Assembly (NCBI RefSeq): GCF_011008845.1
Contig: NZ_JAAIWM010000002.1
Coordinates: 806,001-870,000, forward strand
From: Bacillus mesophilus
GTDB taxonomy: Bacteria > Bacillota > Bacilli > Bacillales > SA4
DNA length: 64,000 nucleotides
Direction: 5' to 3'
The translations under genes were made by a program, and so were the position numbers. Shown here piece after piece: positions 38,769 through 47,519 of the stretch. The notes beneath the pieces were generated by a model, which worked only from the letters and a program-made list of their open reading frames with translations, did not search any database and was not told where the DNA came from. Every line of letters begins with the position of its first letter. Position 1 is the first letter of the stretch.

Positions 38769-40234
38769 GAAACCCTAAACTTGAGAAGTTAAAAGAAGAG
38801 TGGTTGGTAGAGGTTACGATAGACCAAATTCAAGAAGCAATGGACAAGGGTGATCTAACGGCGAAAGAACTAGTTTTACTCTATCTAGATCGAATCGCTA
38901 CATACAATAAAGCCGGAATTGGAGTTAACGCTGTTCTTGAAGTCAATCCAGATGCTTTACAAATTGCGGAAGCATTAGATCAAGAACGCAAAGTAAGTGG
39001 ACCAAGAGGCGCATTACATGGAGTTCCTGTTTTACTAAAGGATAACATAGATACAGGCGATAAATTACATACTAGTGCAGGCTCTTTAGCCTTAAAGGAT
39101 TCCTATGCATATGAAGATGCTTTCATTACTCAACAGCTTCGAGAAGCAGGAGCGATTATTTTAGGAAAAGCCAATATGACCGAATGGGCAAACTTTATGG
39201 CAGAGAATATGCCAACTGGTTACAGCTCTAGAGGTGGACAAGTATTAAATCCATATGGACCTGGAAAGTTTGAAGTAGGAGGCTCTAGTGCAGGCTCCGG
39301 TGCTGCTATCGCAGCAAACTTTGCTGCAGTTGCTATTGGTACAGAGACTTCTGGATCCATACTAAGTCCTGCTAGCCGTAACTCTTTAGTCGGAATAAAA
39401 CCAACCATTGGTTTAGTTAGTCGTACAGGAATTATTCCAATTGCCCATACTCAGGATACAGCCGGACCAATGACTAGAACAGTAAAAGATGCAGCTATCC
39501 TATTAAATGTACTAGCAGTACCGGACGAATCTGATTCTGTTACTTTAAAAAATTCAGTTAACTATGACTATACTGAGTTTCTTGTCGAGGATGGTCTTAA
39601 GGGTAAACGAATTGGAGTGGCTACAGAAGTATTCCAATATCTATCAGAAGAAGAAAAAGCAAGAATGGAAGAAGCAGTTGCTGTATTAAAAGATTTAGGA
39701 GCAACAGTTATTGATTCTGTCACCATCCCTTCTAGTAAGGAAAAATGGGATTACAATGTTTTAGTATATGAATTTAAGACAGATTTAAATGCTTATTTAC
39801 GTAATGTAGATCCAACCCTAGGCATTCGTTCTCTAGCAGATGTGATTCGTTTTAATGAGGAGAATGCAGAGCAAACGTTGAAATATGGTCAAAAGATTAT
39901 GTTGGAAGCAGAGCAAACAAGTGGGACTCTTACAGAGCCTGAGTATTTAACAAGCTTGGAACAAGATCAATATCTATCAACTGAACAAGGAATAGATGCG
40001 GCTCTAGAAGAGCATGATCTAGATGCAATTGTGTTTCCAAACAACTTTGGAGCAGGGATTCCGGCTAAAGCAGGATACCCATCTGTAACCGTTCCAGCAG
40101 GCTATTCTTCTGATAATGGCCCAGTCGGTATTACTTTTACAGGAACAGCATTTAGTGAGCCAGCACTGATTCAGATGGCCTATGCTTTTGAGCAAAAGAC
40201 AAAGCTCCGTGTTCCACCAAATCTAAACATATAA
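38765..40234 (+). CDS. Amidase-signature family hydrolase
   Basis: 489 residues. The Ser-Ser-Lys triad of the amidase signature family is visible: Lys in PVLLKDNIDT, the two serines in GGSSAGSGAA and GTETSGSILSPASRN. The segment DTAGPMTRTVKDAA is also typical. It resembles peptide amidases or GatA-like enzymes, but no gatC/gatB lies nearby, so it is not the tRNA amidotransferase. Start overlaps ytzI by ATGA-type coupling. Substrate unknown. Confidence 0.9.
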   Translation: MRNPKLEKLKEEWLVEVTIDQIQEAMDKGDLTAKELVLLYLDRIATYNKAGIGVNAVLEVNPDALQIAEALDQERKVSGPRGALHGVPVLLKDNIDTGDKLHTSAGSLALKDSYAYEDAFITQQLREAGAIILGKANMTEWANFMAENMPTGYSSRGGQVLNPYGPGKFEVGGSSAGSGAAIAANFAAVAIGTETSGSILSPASRNSLVGIKPTIGLVSRTGIIPIAHTQDTAGPMTRTVKDAAILLNVLAVPDESDSVTLKNSVNYDYTEFLVEDGLKGKRIGVATEVFQYLSEEEKARMEEAVAVLKDLGATVIDSVTIPSSKEKWDYNVLVYEFKTDLNAYLRNVDPTLGIRSLADVIRFNEENAEQTLKYGQKIMLEAEQTSGTLTEPEYLTSLEQDQYLSTEQGIDAALEEHDLDAIVFPNNFGAGIPAKAGYPSVTVPAGYSSDNGPVGITFTGTAFSEPALIQMAYAFEQKTKLRVPPNLNI

Positions 40235-40242
40235 TGCTTTCT

Positions 40243-40277
40243 TAGGTTGACGACTTTATTTGTTCGTCAGCCTTTTT
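40243..40277 (+). terminator. Terminator after amidase gene
   Basis: GGTTGACGA and TTCGTCAGCC pair (one bulge), followed by TTTTTA. Confidence 0.8.
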
Positions 40278-40285
40278 ACTTAAGA

Positions 40286-40320
40286 AGAGCCCTGCCAATC
40301 TACTGGCAGGGCTCTCTCTT
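40286..40320. terminator. Terminator at the end of the YcgQ-like gene
   Basis: AGAGCCCTGCCA and TGGCAGGGCTCT form a perfect stem; serves the minus-strand gene and backs up the plus-strand one. Confidence 0.85.
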
Positions 40321-41262
40321 TTAATATGTTTCATATATATAAGGTTGCTTTGGTTTTTCAATAAGCTCGATTTCCTCAATTTGTAAATAAGGTAGAACCC
40401 AATCATTGTACTCTGTTTTAGTAAGAGTTCCAGTTACTCTTACCCATTGGTCTTCCTTTAGATCCTTAACCATATCACCTGTCGATAGGGTTCCATATAC
40501 AGAAGAATCTGCCACACAGCAGGAGAGACCGAACCTTGCAATAACCATTTGATTTTCGTTAAAGTCAGGCTCTCTGAATACAAATCCAATAACCTCCATC
40601 TTCTTTCCAACAAACTTATCTGGGTCCATATCAATAATATTCATCGTTTGGATGTAGGTTTCTTCCTGGACTACAATTTTATCCATTGCTAAAAGCTCTT
40701 TCTCTAACTCCTCATAAAAGCCCTCAGGCGGTGCTTGAATTTGAAAACCTTCCGGGTGCTCCAAAGGTAAATCCTCTGAAATCTCACTACCATCAATTCC
40801 ATATATTTGTTCCAGTTCTGAGACATACTCTTCAGGATCATCTAAGTAATCTAACACCTTATCCTGATTATATTCTGAAGCCAATTGTGGATTATTTCCT
40901 GTAAATCCACGCTTAGCTGCCAAAGATGAACCTAATGTTGCTTCCGCGAACAAAAAACCCGTTACGACTGGAAAAATAAAGATAGAGTAAATGACAGTAG
41001 ATTTTAAGACATTTGTAGATTGCCCATGATCTACACCACAATCACAGTAAAGGTCAGCTTGATCTTTGGATCCACTTCGCCATATCTGAATAATGCCAAG
41101 AAAAAGAAATGTAATCGTAGCAAAGTAAATAAATGGCATCATTTTAGGAGCAATAAAGTTAAATATATTTCCTGTTAAGATTAACTTAACTGATAGTAAT
41201 GAAAAGCCAATTAGAATAATCCCTCTAATAAATAAGTGAAAACTATAGTCCCTTGTTTCCAT
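40321..41262 (-). CDS. YcgQ-like TIGR03943/DUF1980 membrane protein
   Basis: 313 residues from ATG 41262, behind GAGGTGATTG. Two N-terminal helices, a short CDCGVDH loop that could bind metal, a third helix, then a large C-terminal domain with CC (FGLSCCVADSS) and an OB-like end (WVRVTGTLTKTEYND). It pairs with the permease upstream (21 bp) as YcgQ does with YcgR in B. subtilis. The pair has been proposed as a transporter; cargo unknown. Zinc genes lie 2 kb away. Confidence 0.82.
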   Translation of the reverse strand: METRDYSFHLFIRGIILIGFSLLSVKLILTGNIFNFIAPKMMPFIYFATITFLFLGIIQIWRSGSKDQADLYCDCGVDHGQSTNVLKSTVIYSIFIFPVVTGFLFAEATLGSSLAAKRGFTGNNPQLASEYNQDKVLDYLDDPEEYVSELEQIYGIDGSEISEDLPLEHPEGFQIQAPPEGFYEELEKELLAMDKIVVQEETYIQTMNIIDMDPDKFVGKKMEVIGFVFREPDFNENQMVIARFGLSCCVADSSVYGTLSTGDMVKDLKEDQWVRVTGTLTKTEYNDWVLPYLQIEEIELIEKPKQPYIYETY

Positions 41263-41283
41263 TTCAATCACCTCAACTTATAT

Positions 41284-42294
41284 CTACATGATTGTTTGAT
41301 ACAGTAAAATAAAGCAATACACAGATACAGTAATCACGATCATTAAGCCAATGACAAAGCGCGCCTTAAAATATGCAAATAGCATGATGGTATTCTTTAA
41401 ATCTAGCATTGGACCATAAACTAGAAATGCTAGAATTGCCCCAATTGAGAAGGTATTACCGAAGGAAGAGGCAACAAAAGCATCAGCCTCAGAACATAAT
41501 GATAAGACATAAGCGAACGCCATCATAACAGCAGGAGCTGCAAGATCACTAGAGGCTAGTGCAGTTAATATATCTCTGTCCAAAAATGTTTGGAATAAGC
41601 TAGCAACAAACGCTCCAAAGATAAGATATTTACCCATTTCAAAGAATTCATCACTTGCATGATATAAAGTTGATTTTAAGCGATTTTGAACCTTTGGCAT
41701 TTCGACTGGCTGAATTCCTACTAATTCCTCTTTAGACCATTTTAACTGGTTGGAATTTTGAAATAATAAATAAATCACAAAGCCAATAAAGATCGACAAA
41801 ACAAAGGCAAGTCCCATTCTGCCATAAACTACTTCCATCGTGCCTTGAAAAGCATAATAAGTGGAAGCAAATACAATTGGATTTAAAATAGGAGCTCCTA
41901 CTAATAACACAACACCAACATGAAGTGGCATACCTTTTTTAATTAATCTTCTTACTACTGGTACAATTGCACACTCACATATAGGAAACACTACAGCAAG
42001 CAAAGCTGCCGGAATTAATGCAACCATTGCATTCTTTGGAATAAATCGTTGTATCGTTTCCTCAGACACATAGGTTTGGATTAATGCCGACACAAACACT
42101 CCTAACAATATAAAAGGTATTGCTTCAAGAACAATACTTAGAAAAATCGTATTTACATTTAGCCATGATTCTGGAATGTCTAGATTGGCTGGGTCAAACG
42201 AAGAGAAGTCAATAAAGAAAAATAAAAACAAAAACAATGCAATGAGACCAAAACCAATTATATCCTTTAAAACCGTCAACCCTTGTTTGTTCAT
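41284..42294 (-). CDS. YcgR-like permease (DUF318/ArsP-type)
   Basis: 336 residues from ATG 42294, 7 bases after AGGAG. About eight helices in two halves. The conserved FPICECAIVPVVRRL segment with its Cys pair region is diagnostic for the DUF318 permease family, relatives of which export organoarsenicals. A second conserved segment, LCSEADAFVASSF, carries another Cys. The first gene of the two-gene unit with the YcgQ-like protein. Confidence 0.85.
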   Translation of the reverse strand: MNKQGLTVLKDIIGFGLIALFLFLFFFIDFSSFDPANLDIPESWLNVNTIFLSIVLEAIPFILLGVFVSALIQTYVSEETIQRFIPKNAMVALIPAALLAVVFPICECAIVPVVRRLIKKGMPLHVGVVLLVGAPILNPIVFASTYYAFQGTMEVVYGRMGLAFVLSIFIGFVIYLLFQNSNQLKWSKEELVGIQPVEMPKVQNRLKSTLYHASDEFFEMGKYLIFGAFVASLFQTFLDRDILTALASSDLAAPAVMMAFAYVLSLCSEADAFVASSFGNTFSIGAILAFLVYGPMLDLKNTIMLFAYFKARFVIGLMIVITVSVYCFILLYQTIM

Positions 42295-42453
42295 TCTCAT
42301 TCTCCTAACAAACTAGTAATCTTTTATGATTATAACACACTTTTCTTTTACTAGATTTTACACTTATATGTATTATATAGCTTGGCAATTTAGACGATGA
42401 AAAATAAATAAGACTATTTAGTGAATACTATTTTTTCCATTCTGAAAATATAT

Positions 42454-42481
42454 AAAAACCCCCTGCAAATTGCAGGGGATT
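42454..42481 (-). terminator. Terminator after luxS
   Basis: Minus strand CCCCTGCA and TGCAGGGG, then GTTTTTA. Confidence 0.85.
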
Positions 42482-42488
42482 ATGATTA

Positions 42489-42962
42489 TTATCCGAATAC
42501 CTTATGAAGATCTTCTTTTGTTTGTTGAAGCCAAAAGTTCATTAAGCGCTTAGCACCTTCTAGATCATGGAGCTTTGCTTGACCACACTGCTTTTCAGTT
42601 GCAGCTGGAACCTCAACTGTTTCTACTGCCTCTTTCATCGTATCTTCCATTAAGTCGATAATTTCAGATTGTGTTGGATTCCCACTAACAACAAGATAAA
42701 ATCCAGTTTGACAACCCATTGGAGAAACGTCGATAATATCAAAGTGATCATATTTTTCTGAATGCTTACGGATATTAAAGGCTAACAAATGCTCTAACGT
42801 GTGAATAGCATCTGGCTTCATCGCTTGTTTATTTGGTTGGCAAAAGCGGATATCAAATTTATTTACTTCTCCGTCGCTTCCTACTTTATGAACACCACAA
42901 TGTCTAACATACGGTGCTACAACTGCATCATGATCTAACTCAAAACTTTCTACTGATGGCAT
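42489..42962 (-). CDS. luxS: S-ribosylhomocysteine lyase LuxS
   Basis: 157 residues from ATG 42962, the B. subtilis length; the longer frame starts inside AAGGAGTG. Metal ligands are intact: HTLEHLLAF (HxxEH) and the Cys in [11 protein letters not shown]. The substrate Cys is in RHCGVHKVG. LuxS splits S-ribosylhomocysteine to homocysteine and the AI-2 precursor DPD, recycling SAM by-products. Single-gene unit divergent from yidD. Confidence 0.97.
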   Translation of the reverse strand: MPSVESFELDHDAVVAPYVRHCGVHKVGSDGEVNKFDIRFCQPNKQAMKPDAIHTLEHLLAFNIRKHSEKYDHFDIIDVSPMGCQTGFYLVVSGNPTQSEIIDLMEDTMKEAVETVEVPAATEKQCGQAKLHDLEGAKRLMNFWLQQTKEDLHKVFG

Positions 42963-43074
42963 ATTATTCACTCCTTAAATATCTTCTATAAACTATAATA
43001 ACGCGAAATGATTCTTTTTTCACTAATTTAGATTGGAATACTAAGAATTATCTTTATGTACATGGAGGGTTCAC

Positions 43075-43293
43075 ATGCTTAAAACTGTATTTATACTTAT
43101 CATACGCTTTTATCAAAAATTTATTTCTCCTATTACCCCACCGACTTGCCGATTTTACCCTACATGCTCTCATTATGGACTCGAATCAATAAAAAGGTTT
43201 GGCGCTTTAAAGGGTGGATGGCTCACCATCAAAAGGCTTTGCAAGTGTCATCCCTTTCATCCTGGTGGAAATGATCCAGTTCCACCGAAATAA
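43075..43293 (+). CDS. yidD: Membrane protein insertion efficiency factor YidD (YtjA)
   Basis: 72 residues. Family pattern complete: [37 protein letters not shown]. YidD aids insertion of membrane proteins by the YidC/Sec path. GGAGGGTTCAC precedes the ATG and a terminator follows. Confidence 0.95.
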   Translation: MLKTVFILIIRFYQKFISPITPPTCRFYPTCSHYGLESIKRFGALKGGWLTIKRLCKCHPFHPGGNDPVPPK

Positions 43294-43328
43294 GTGATTC
43301 CTAATTATCATATTTAAATAAGTGCCGT

Positions 43329-43358
43329 TAAAAGGACTCTGTTTTGTCCTTTTTTTGT
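43329..43358 (+). terminator. Terminator after yidD
   Basis: AAAAGGAC and GTCCTTTT around an 8-base loop with T-run. Confidence 0.85.
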
Positions 43359-43430
43359 TGTATTAATATCCATTAAAGTTTTGATAGCAATTTAGATTAG
43401 ACAATTACACTCATTAATTTTACTTTAAAC

Positions 43431-43487
43431 TTGTCAAAAAGTTATTAATGGTTTATCATTCGTTTTAAATCGTAATAATTACGTTTT
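43431..43487 (+). promoter_or_regulatory. zagA promoter with Zur box
   Basis: TTGTCA (43431), 17 bp, TATCAT (43454). The 21-bp operator 43467-43487 (AAATCGTAAT-A-ATTACGTTTT) differs by one base from the B. subtilis Zur consensus and lies just after the -10, where it would block transcription when zinc is ample. Confidence 0.92.
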
Positions 43488-43505
43488 AAGGAGAGGGAGA
43501 TACAA

Positions 43506-44690
43506 TTGAAAAAAATTCCAGTAACTGTATTAAGTGGCTATTTAGGTTCAGGTAAAACAACGTTATTGAATCATATTCTACAGAATCGGGACGGTCTAAA
43601 AGTAGCTGTCATTGTAAATGATATGAGCGAAGTTAATATTGATGCTTCACTAATTAAGCAAGGTGGATTTTCCAGGACAGAGGAGAAATTAGTAGAAATG
43701 CAAAACGGATGCATTTGCTGTACGCTGCGAGAGGATTTAATAAAAGAAGTTGAAAAGCTCGCTCATCAGGGTGATATCGACTATATACTTATTGAATCCT
43801 CTGGCATAAGTGAACCCATCCCTGTAGCTCAAACATTTACGTATATGGATGAAGAGTTGGGAGTGGATTTAACAAAGTTTTGCCAATTAGATACGATGGT
43901 AACCGTCGTTGATGCTTTTCGCTTCTGGAATGATTATACAAGTGGAGAAAGTCTACTAGAACGTCAGCAGGGCACAGATGAAAATGATACACGTGAAGTA
44001 GCAGATCTACTTATTGATCAAATTGAATTTGCAAATGTTATTATTCTAAATAAAATTGATTTACTTCCACAAGAAGATACAACAGAGCTTCAATTCATGC
44101 TAAAAAGATTAAATCCTAATGCAGAAATTATCTTATCAAGCCACTCACAAGTACCATTAACAAAAATTTTAAATACTAATCTATTTGATTTTGAAGAAGC
44201 AAGTATGGGAGCCGGTTGGATCAAAGAGTTAAATGAAGAACATTTACCAGAAACAGAAGAATATGGGATTTCATCATTTGTTTACAAAAAGAGAATTCCA
44301 TTCCACCCAGAAAGATTGATGAATTGGATGGAGAACTGGCCAGTTGAAGTGGTCAGAGCAAAAGGATTTTTGTGGCTTGCTTCTCATAATGAAGATTCCA
44401 TTTTGTTGTCACAAGCAGGTCCCTCTATTATATTCCAACCAGTAGGTAATTGGATTGCAGCTTTGCCACAGTCAGAACAAAAATTAACATTAGAGGAAGA
44501 ACCCGAATTACTAGATCGTTGGGACCCAATCTATGGTGACCGCATAACAGAATTAGTGTTAATTGGTATTCATATGGGTCGAGAAGAAATTGAATCTTCC
44601 CTAAACGAATGCTTACTTACTGAAAACGAATTGAACCAAGATTGGACAAATATCTTCAAAGATTCCTCTCTCCTTGAGAATTTATTGTAA
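43506..44690 (+). CDS. zagA: Zinc metallochaperone GTPase ZagA (YciC, COG0523)
   Basis: 394 residues. P-loop GYLGSGKTTLLNH, the metal CxCC motif in GCICCTLRED, and the NKIDL guanine site are intact. COG0523 ZagA delivers zinc to clients such as FolE during zinc shortage. TTG start behind GGAGAGGGAG. The Zur box upstream confirms the zinc role over other CobW functions. An RNA of about 20 bases precedes the ribosome site. Confidence 0.93.
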   Translation: MKKIPVTVLSGYLGSGKTTLLNHILQNRDGLKVAVIVNDMSEVNIDASLIKQGGFSRTEEKLVEMQNGCICCTLREDLIKEVEKLAHQGDIDYILIESSGISEPIPVAQTFTYMDEELGVDLTKFCQLDTMVTVVDAFRFWNDYTSGESLLERQQGTDENDTREVADLLIDQIEFANVIILNKIDLLPQEDTTELQFMLKRLNPNAEIILSSHSQVPLTKILNTNLFDFEEASMGAGWIKELNEEHLPETEEYGISSFVYKKRIPFHPERLMNWMENWPVEVVRAKGFLWLASHNEDSILLSQAGPSIIFQPVGNWIAALPQSEQKLTLEEEPELLDRWDPIYGDRITELVLIGIHMGREEIESSLNECLLTENELNQDWTNIFKDSSLLENLL

Positions 44691-44701
44691 AATTTTTTTA
44701 G

Positions 44702-44765
44702 TTTCATAATCGTAACAATTACGATATAATAGCAATTGGGTTTCAAATCGAAACGATTATGATTT
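44702..44765 (+). promoter_or_regulatory. znuA promoter with two Zur boxes
   Basis: TATAAT at 44725-44730 has a weak -35 (TTTCAT, 44702). Zur box 1 (44707-44727, TAATCGTAAC-A-ATTACGATAT) covers the -10. Zur box 2 (44745-44765, AAATCGAAAC-G-ATTATGATTT) lies in the early transcript. Confidence 0.88.
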
Positions 44766-44784
44766 ATTGAAAGGAGAATAATGA

Positions 44785-45885
44785 ATGAAGAAATTATCCA
44801 TTTTACTAACTTTATTTCTTATTATAAGTGTATTTCTAATGGGCTGTAATGAGCAGACCAACAACGAACCAGCTACAGAGACAACTTCTCAGGAAACGGA
44901 AACAGAGACAGAAATAACTGAAACAAAAGAAAGTGCGTTAAAGGTATACACGACCATCTATCCACTAGAATATTTCACTAAAAGAATAGGTGGAGATCAT
45001 GTAGACGTTACTAATATCGTTCCTCCTGGTGCTGATGGACACACATATGAACCCACTGCAAAAACGATGGTAGACGTTGCAGATTCTAATGCCTTTATCT
45101 ATACAGGTGCAGGAATTGAAGGTTATGCAGATGCAATAAATGAAGCTTTAAAAAATGAAGATGTTATAATTGTAAAAGCAGCTGATGGGATTGAGTTGAT
45201 TCCCCACAGTGAAAATCATGAGGAACATGGACATGGTGAGCACGAAGAGGAAGCAAGCCATGATGAGCACGAAGAAGAAGCAGCACACGATGACCATGCT
45301 CATGATGAGCACGAAGAAGAAGCTGGACACGAGGAGCATGGAGAAGATGCCCACAATCATGGTGATCTAGATCCACACGTTTGGTTAGATCCTTTACTCT
45401 CTATTCAGCTTTCAGAGAATATACTGCATGTTCTTGAAGAATTGAAACCTGACGCAAAAGCAGATTTTGAGAAGAACTTTAATGAATTAAAGATAGAACT
45501 TGAACAGTTAGATCAAGAATTTAAGGACACAATTGCTAACTCTTCAACTAAGGAAATGATCGTCGCGCATGCTGCTTATGGTTATTGGGAAGCTAGATAC
45601 GGAATCGAGCAAATTAGTGTATCTGGACTGTCACCAACCAACGAGCCTTCACAGCAAGAATTAACAAAAATTATTGATACTGCAAAAGAACATAAGATTA
45701 AGTATGTTATTTTTGAACAAAATGTATCAACGAAGATAGCTGAAATTATTAAGAATGAAATTAAAGCTGAGGCATTAACACTTCATAACCTTGAGTCACT
45801 TTCTGAAGATGATAGTAGTAATAATCAGGACTATTTCAGTTTAATGAAAAAAAATCTCGAGACTTTAAAAACAGCATTAAACTAA
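44785..45885 (+). CDS. znuA: Zinc-binding lipoprotein ZnuA/AdcA-type (metal ABC receptor)
   Basis: 366 residues. Lipoprotein signal with lipobox LMGC (Cys21). A9-cluster fold: YPLEYFTKRIGGDHV, then ligand segments GADGHTYEPTAK, HVWLDP and HAAYGYW. A long His/Glu/Asp-rich loop (about residues 148-195, repeats of HDEHEEEA) is typical of zinc receptors. No znuB or znuC is adjacent, so the membrane part must be elsewhere. Two Zur boxes control it. A terminator follows after a structured repeat. Confidence 0.93.
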   Translation: MKKLSILLTLFLIISVFLMGCNEQTNNEPATETTSQETETETEITETKESALKVYTTIYPLEYFTKRIGGDHVDVTNIVPPGADGHTYEPTAKTMVDVADSNAFIYTGAGIEGYADAINEALKNEDVIIVKAADGIELIPHSENHEEHGHGEHEEEASHDEHEEEAAHDDHAHDEHEEEAGHEEHGEDAHNHGDLDPHVWLDPLLSIQLSENILHVLEELKPDAKADFEKNFNELKIELEQLDQEFKDTIANSSTKEMIVAHAAYGYWEARYGIEQISVSGLSPTNEPSQQELTKIIDTAKEHKIKYVIFEQNVSTKIAEIIKNEIKAEALTLHNLESLSEDDSSNNQDYFSLMKKNLETLKTALN

Positions 45886-45891
45886 GAACAA

Positions 45892-46025
45892 AAGGCGCAA
45901 GCGCCCCGTTTAGCCCCTTGAAGAGAAAAAGGGCGATATTTCCCTTTTACTCTTCAAGGTTTATTTGACCTAGGAAAAAGTGTACTTCCTTTTTCCCTCG
46001 AGGGGCTGGGTGCTGAAGCTGGATT
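45892..46025 (+). repeat. Structured intergenic repeat, copy F (after znuA)
   Basis: Left arm GCGCCCCGTTTAGCCCC and right arm GAGGGGCTGGGTGC pair. The inner stem CTTGAAGAG/CTCTTCAAG is again different but complementary. An extra hairpin GGAAAAAG/CTTTTTCC type sits in the right arm. Ends GAAGCTGGATT instead of GAAGCTAGACA. Confidence 0.85.
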
Positions 46026-46062
46026 AAATGATAACACTAAAATTATACTTTCTTATCTTTCA

Positions 46063-46100
46063 AGAAAAAGCATAACTCATTGAAGAGTTATGCTTTTTTG
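46063..46100 (+). terminator. Terminator after znuA
   Basis: AAAAAGCATAACTC and GAGTTATGCTTTTT, 14-bp stem with T-run. Confidence 0.9.
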
Positions 46101-46124
46101 GAATTTTTTTAACGAGTCGTGAAT

Positions 46125-46144
46125 AATAATGATAATTGTTATCA
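46125..46144. promoter_or_regulatory. Fur-box-like site without an evident target gene
   Basis: AATAATGATAATTGTTATC matches 16 of 19 bases of the Fur consensus and contains the 7-1-7 motif TGATAAT-T-GTTATCA. It lies between two terminators, so no coding gene is obviously controlled. Confidence 0.65.
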
Positions 46145-46159
46145 ATAATAAATAGTAGA

Positions 46160-46190
46160 AAGAGACAACCACGGTATTGATTGTCTCTCC
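46160..46190 (-). terminator. Terminator after DUF1540 gene
   Basis: AGAGACAA and TTGTCTCT pair around a 12-base loop, with CTTTCT after on the minus strand. Confidence 0.65.
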
Positions 46191-46200
46191 TAGTTAAAAC

Positions 46201-46362
46201 TTATAGATCAGCTGGTTCAAATGTCTTACAATCTGTTTCTCCGCTAGAAGAAGCGTTCTTCTCTTTATGATTTACAACATAAATCTGAGAAGCACCACAT
46301 TTGTTTTCATTGCTGATATTGTGAACACAGCTACTTACTTCACATAATACGTCTAATGCCAT
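46201..46362 (-). CDS. Small Cys-rich DUF1540 protein
   Basis: 53 residues with the DUF1540 pattern: CEVSSCVHN, then NKCGASQIYVVN and TDCKTFEP. The four Cys could hold a metal. GTAAGGAGGTG precedes the ATG. Function unknown; the neighbourhood (zinc and iron sites) makes a metal link possible but unproven. Too short for most gene finders' length cut. Confidence 0.85.
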   Translation of the reverse strand: MALDVLCEVSSCVHNISNENKCGASQIYVVNHKEKNASSSGETDCKTFEPADL

Positions 46363-46495
46363 TGTTAAACACCTCCTTACTATTATGATTTACAAATTTA
46401 CTGCGTGCTATACAGTCATATTGGTTGTAACGAGGATTTATTAAAGAGGAAGTATGAAGAACAAAGGTAAAACGTGCTTGTAAAAGCAACACACA

Positions 46496-46527
46496 AAAGC
46501 AGCAGTGAACATCACTGCTGCTTTTCT
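46496..46527 (-). terminator. Terminator after the 46512 gene
   Basis: Minus strand AAAGCAGCAGTGA pairs TCACTGCTGCTTT; the left arm includes the stop codon of the gene. Confidence 0.85.
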
Positions 46528-47138
46528 TTCGTAAGTGAATAGAATGTCCCGTACAGGGAATCTGCACTAGAACTATTGAGTACCGCTTCTATAGATCTTA
46601 CTGCACTCGAATAGTGTCTAAGACTGTAACGGTATCCTTCTTTACCATTTATATCAATTAATTCAATTTCTTTTGGTGTTTGTATATAAGCATGATGGAC
46701 ATAGATAGAGATTAGATTAACAATTAACTCTTTGTCCATATTACTCCATAAAACCTTCTTTATAACAAAGGAATTGTTGTCCTTCCACTCCCCCATTTCA
46801 AGTTGAATGAAAAGGTATCTATTTAATTCTTTTATGTAAATTGGGACATTTTGAGTGATTGTAAAAAGTTGTTCTTTATTAAAAGTTTCTACTAATTGAA
46901 GAAGATGATTACTTAGCTTTGCTAATGAAACAAGTCTAAATGAAGGATGAAAAAATGCTGAGTTCCTCGTATTTTTATAAATACATGCAAGTAAATTTTC
47001 ATTATTTCGTTCATGGTGCTGAAGGTCAACATATTGGGATATGATTTGGTCAATCGTAAGTTGAAATAGGGTATGTTCTTCTCTAATACTTGGTGGTTGT
47101 TTCTGGTTAGATCTTGGGTGTAAAGAAAGAAAAGTCAT
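46512..47138 (-). CDS. Hypothetical protein paired with DUF2325, 208 aa
   Basis: 208 residues, helical, no signal or membrane segment. I do not recognise the family. It starts one base after the stop of the DUF2325 gene, so it is translationally coupled to it and placed in the same Fur-box-preceded unit. The middle has aromatic- and Leu-rich helices (YIKELNRYLFIQLEMGEW). A role in iron limitation is suggested only by the promoter. Confidence 0.75.
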   Translation of the reverse strand: MTFLSLHPRSNQKQPPSIREEHTLFQLTIDQIISQYVDLQHHERNNENLLACIYKNTRNSAFFHPSFRLVSLAKLSNHLLQLVETFNKEQLFTITQNVPIYIKELNRYLFIQLEMGEWKDNNSFVIKKVLWSNMDKELIVNLISIYVHHAYIQTPKEIELIDINGKEGYRYSLRHYSSAVRSIEAVLNSSSADSLYGTFYSLTKEKQQ

Positions 47139-47139
47139 A

Positions 47140-47430
47140 TTAGCTACCTACTTTGATTTCCTGAATAACTGCATACATAGAACTCCAAGAGCGTTTTACA
47201 AAATAGATAGGCTTCTCTTTTTCCTTTGCTTTTTGTTTAATCACCTTTGCTAAATTATGATTAACATAATCAGTCAAAACAAAGACAATATCTATATTTT
47301 CAGGAATACCCTTTTTAACAGAATTCACCTTACGACCATCTATATGGTGGATTTCACCAAAACCAGTATTTATTAACTTTTCTGTAATTAAACCTAAATG
47401 ATCTGCACCCACAACCATTAATGATCTCAT
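47140..47430 (-). CDS. DUF2325 protein
   Basis: 96 residues from ATG 47430, behind GGGAGGAAG. The whole protein is the DUF2325 domain: VVGADHLGLITEKL, HIDGRKVNSVKKGIP, FVLTDYVNHNLAKVIK and VKRSWSSMYA. The domain is a small Rossmann-like fold of unknown function. It is the first gene of a unit whose promoter overlaps a Fur box. Confidence 0.88.
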   Translation of the reverse strand: MRSLMVVGADHLGLITEKLINTGFGEIHHIDGRKVNSVKKGIPENIDIVFVLTDYVNHNLAKVIKQKAKEKEKPIYFVKRSWSSMYAVIQEIKVGS

Positions 47431-47463
47431 CTTTCTTCCTCCCAAATTTCATTTCTTATTCTC

Positions 47464-47493
47464 ATCTTAATTGAGAATGATTATCTTTGTCAA
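47464..47493 (-). promoter_or_regulatory. Promoter of the DUF2325 unit overlapping a Fur box
   Basis: Minus strand TTGACA, 18 bp, TAAGAT. The spacer holds AGATAATCATTCTCA, a Fur-box variant. Confidence 0.75.
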
Positions 47494-47500
47494 GCTAATT

Positions 47501-47519
47501 GATAAAAATTATCATTATC
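47501..47519. promoter_or_regulatory. Second Fur box in the DUF2325 / 47603 gap
   Basis: GATAAAAATTATCATTATC matches 16 of 19 bases of the Fur consensus, 8 bp upstream of the -35 of the DUF2325 promoter. Confidence 0.75.

Noticed and set aside
45148-45376. Minus-strand frames inside znuA
   Set aside because: They are shadows of the His/Glu repeat (CATGATGAGCAC type) and have no ribosome site.
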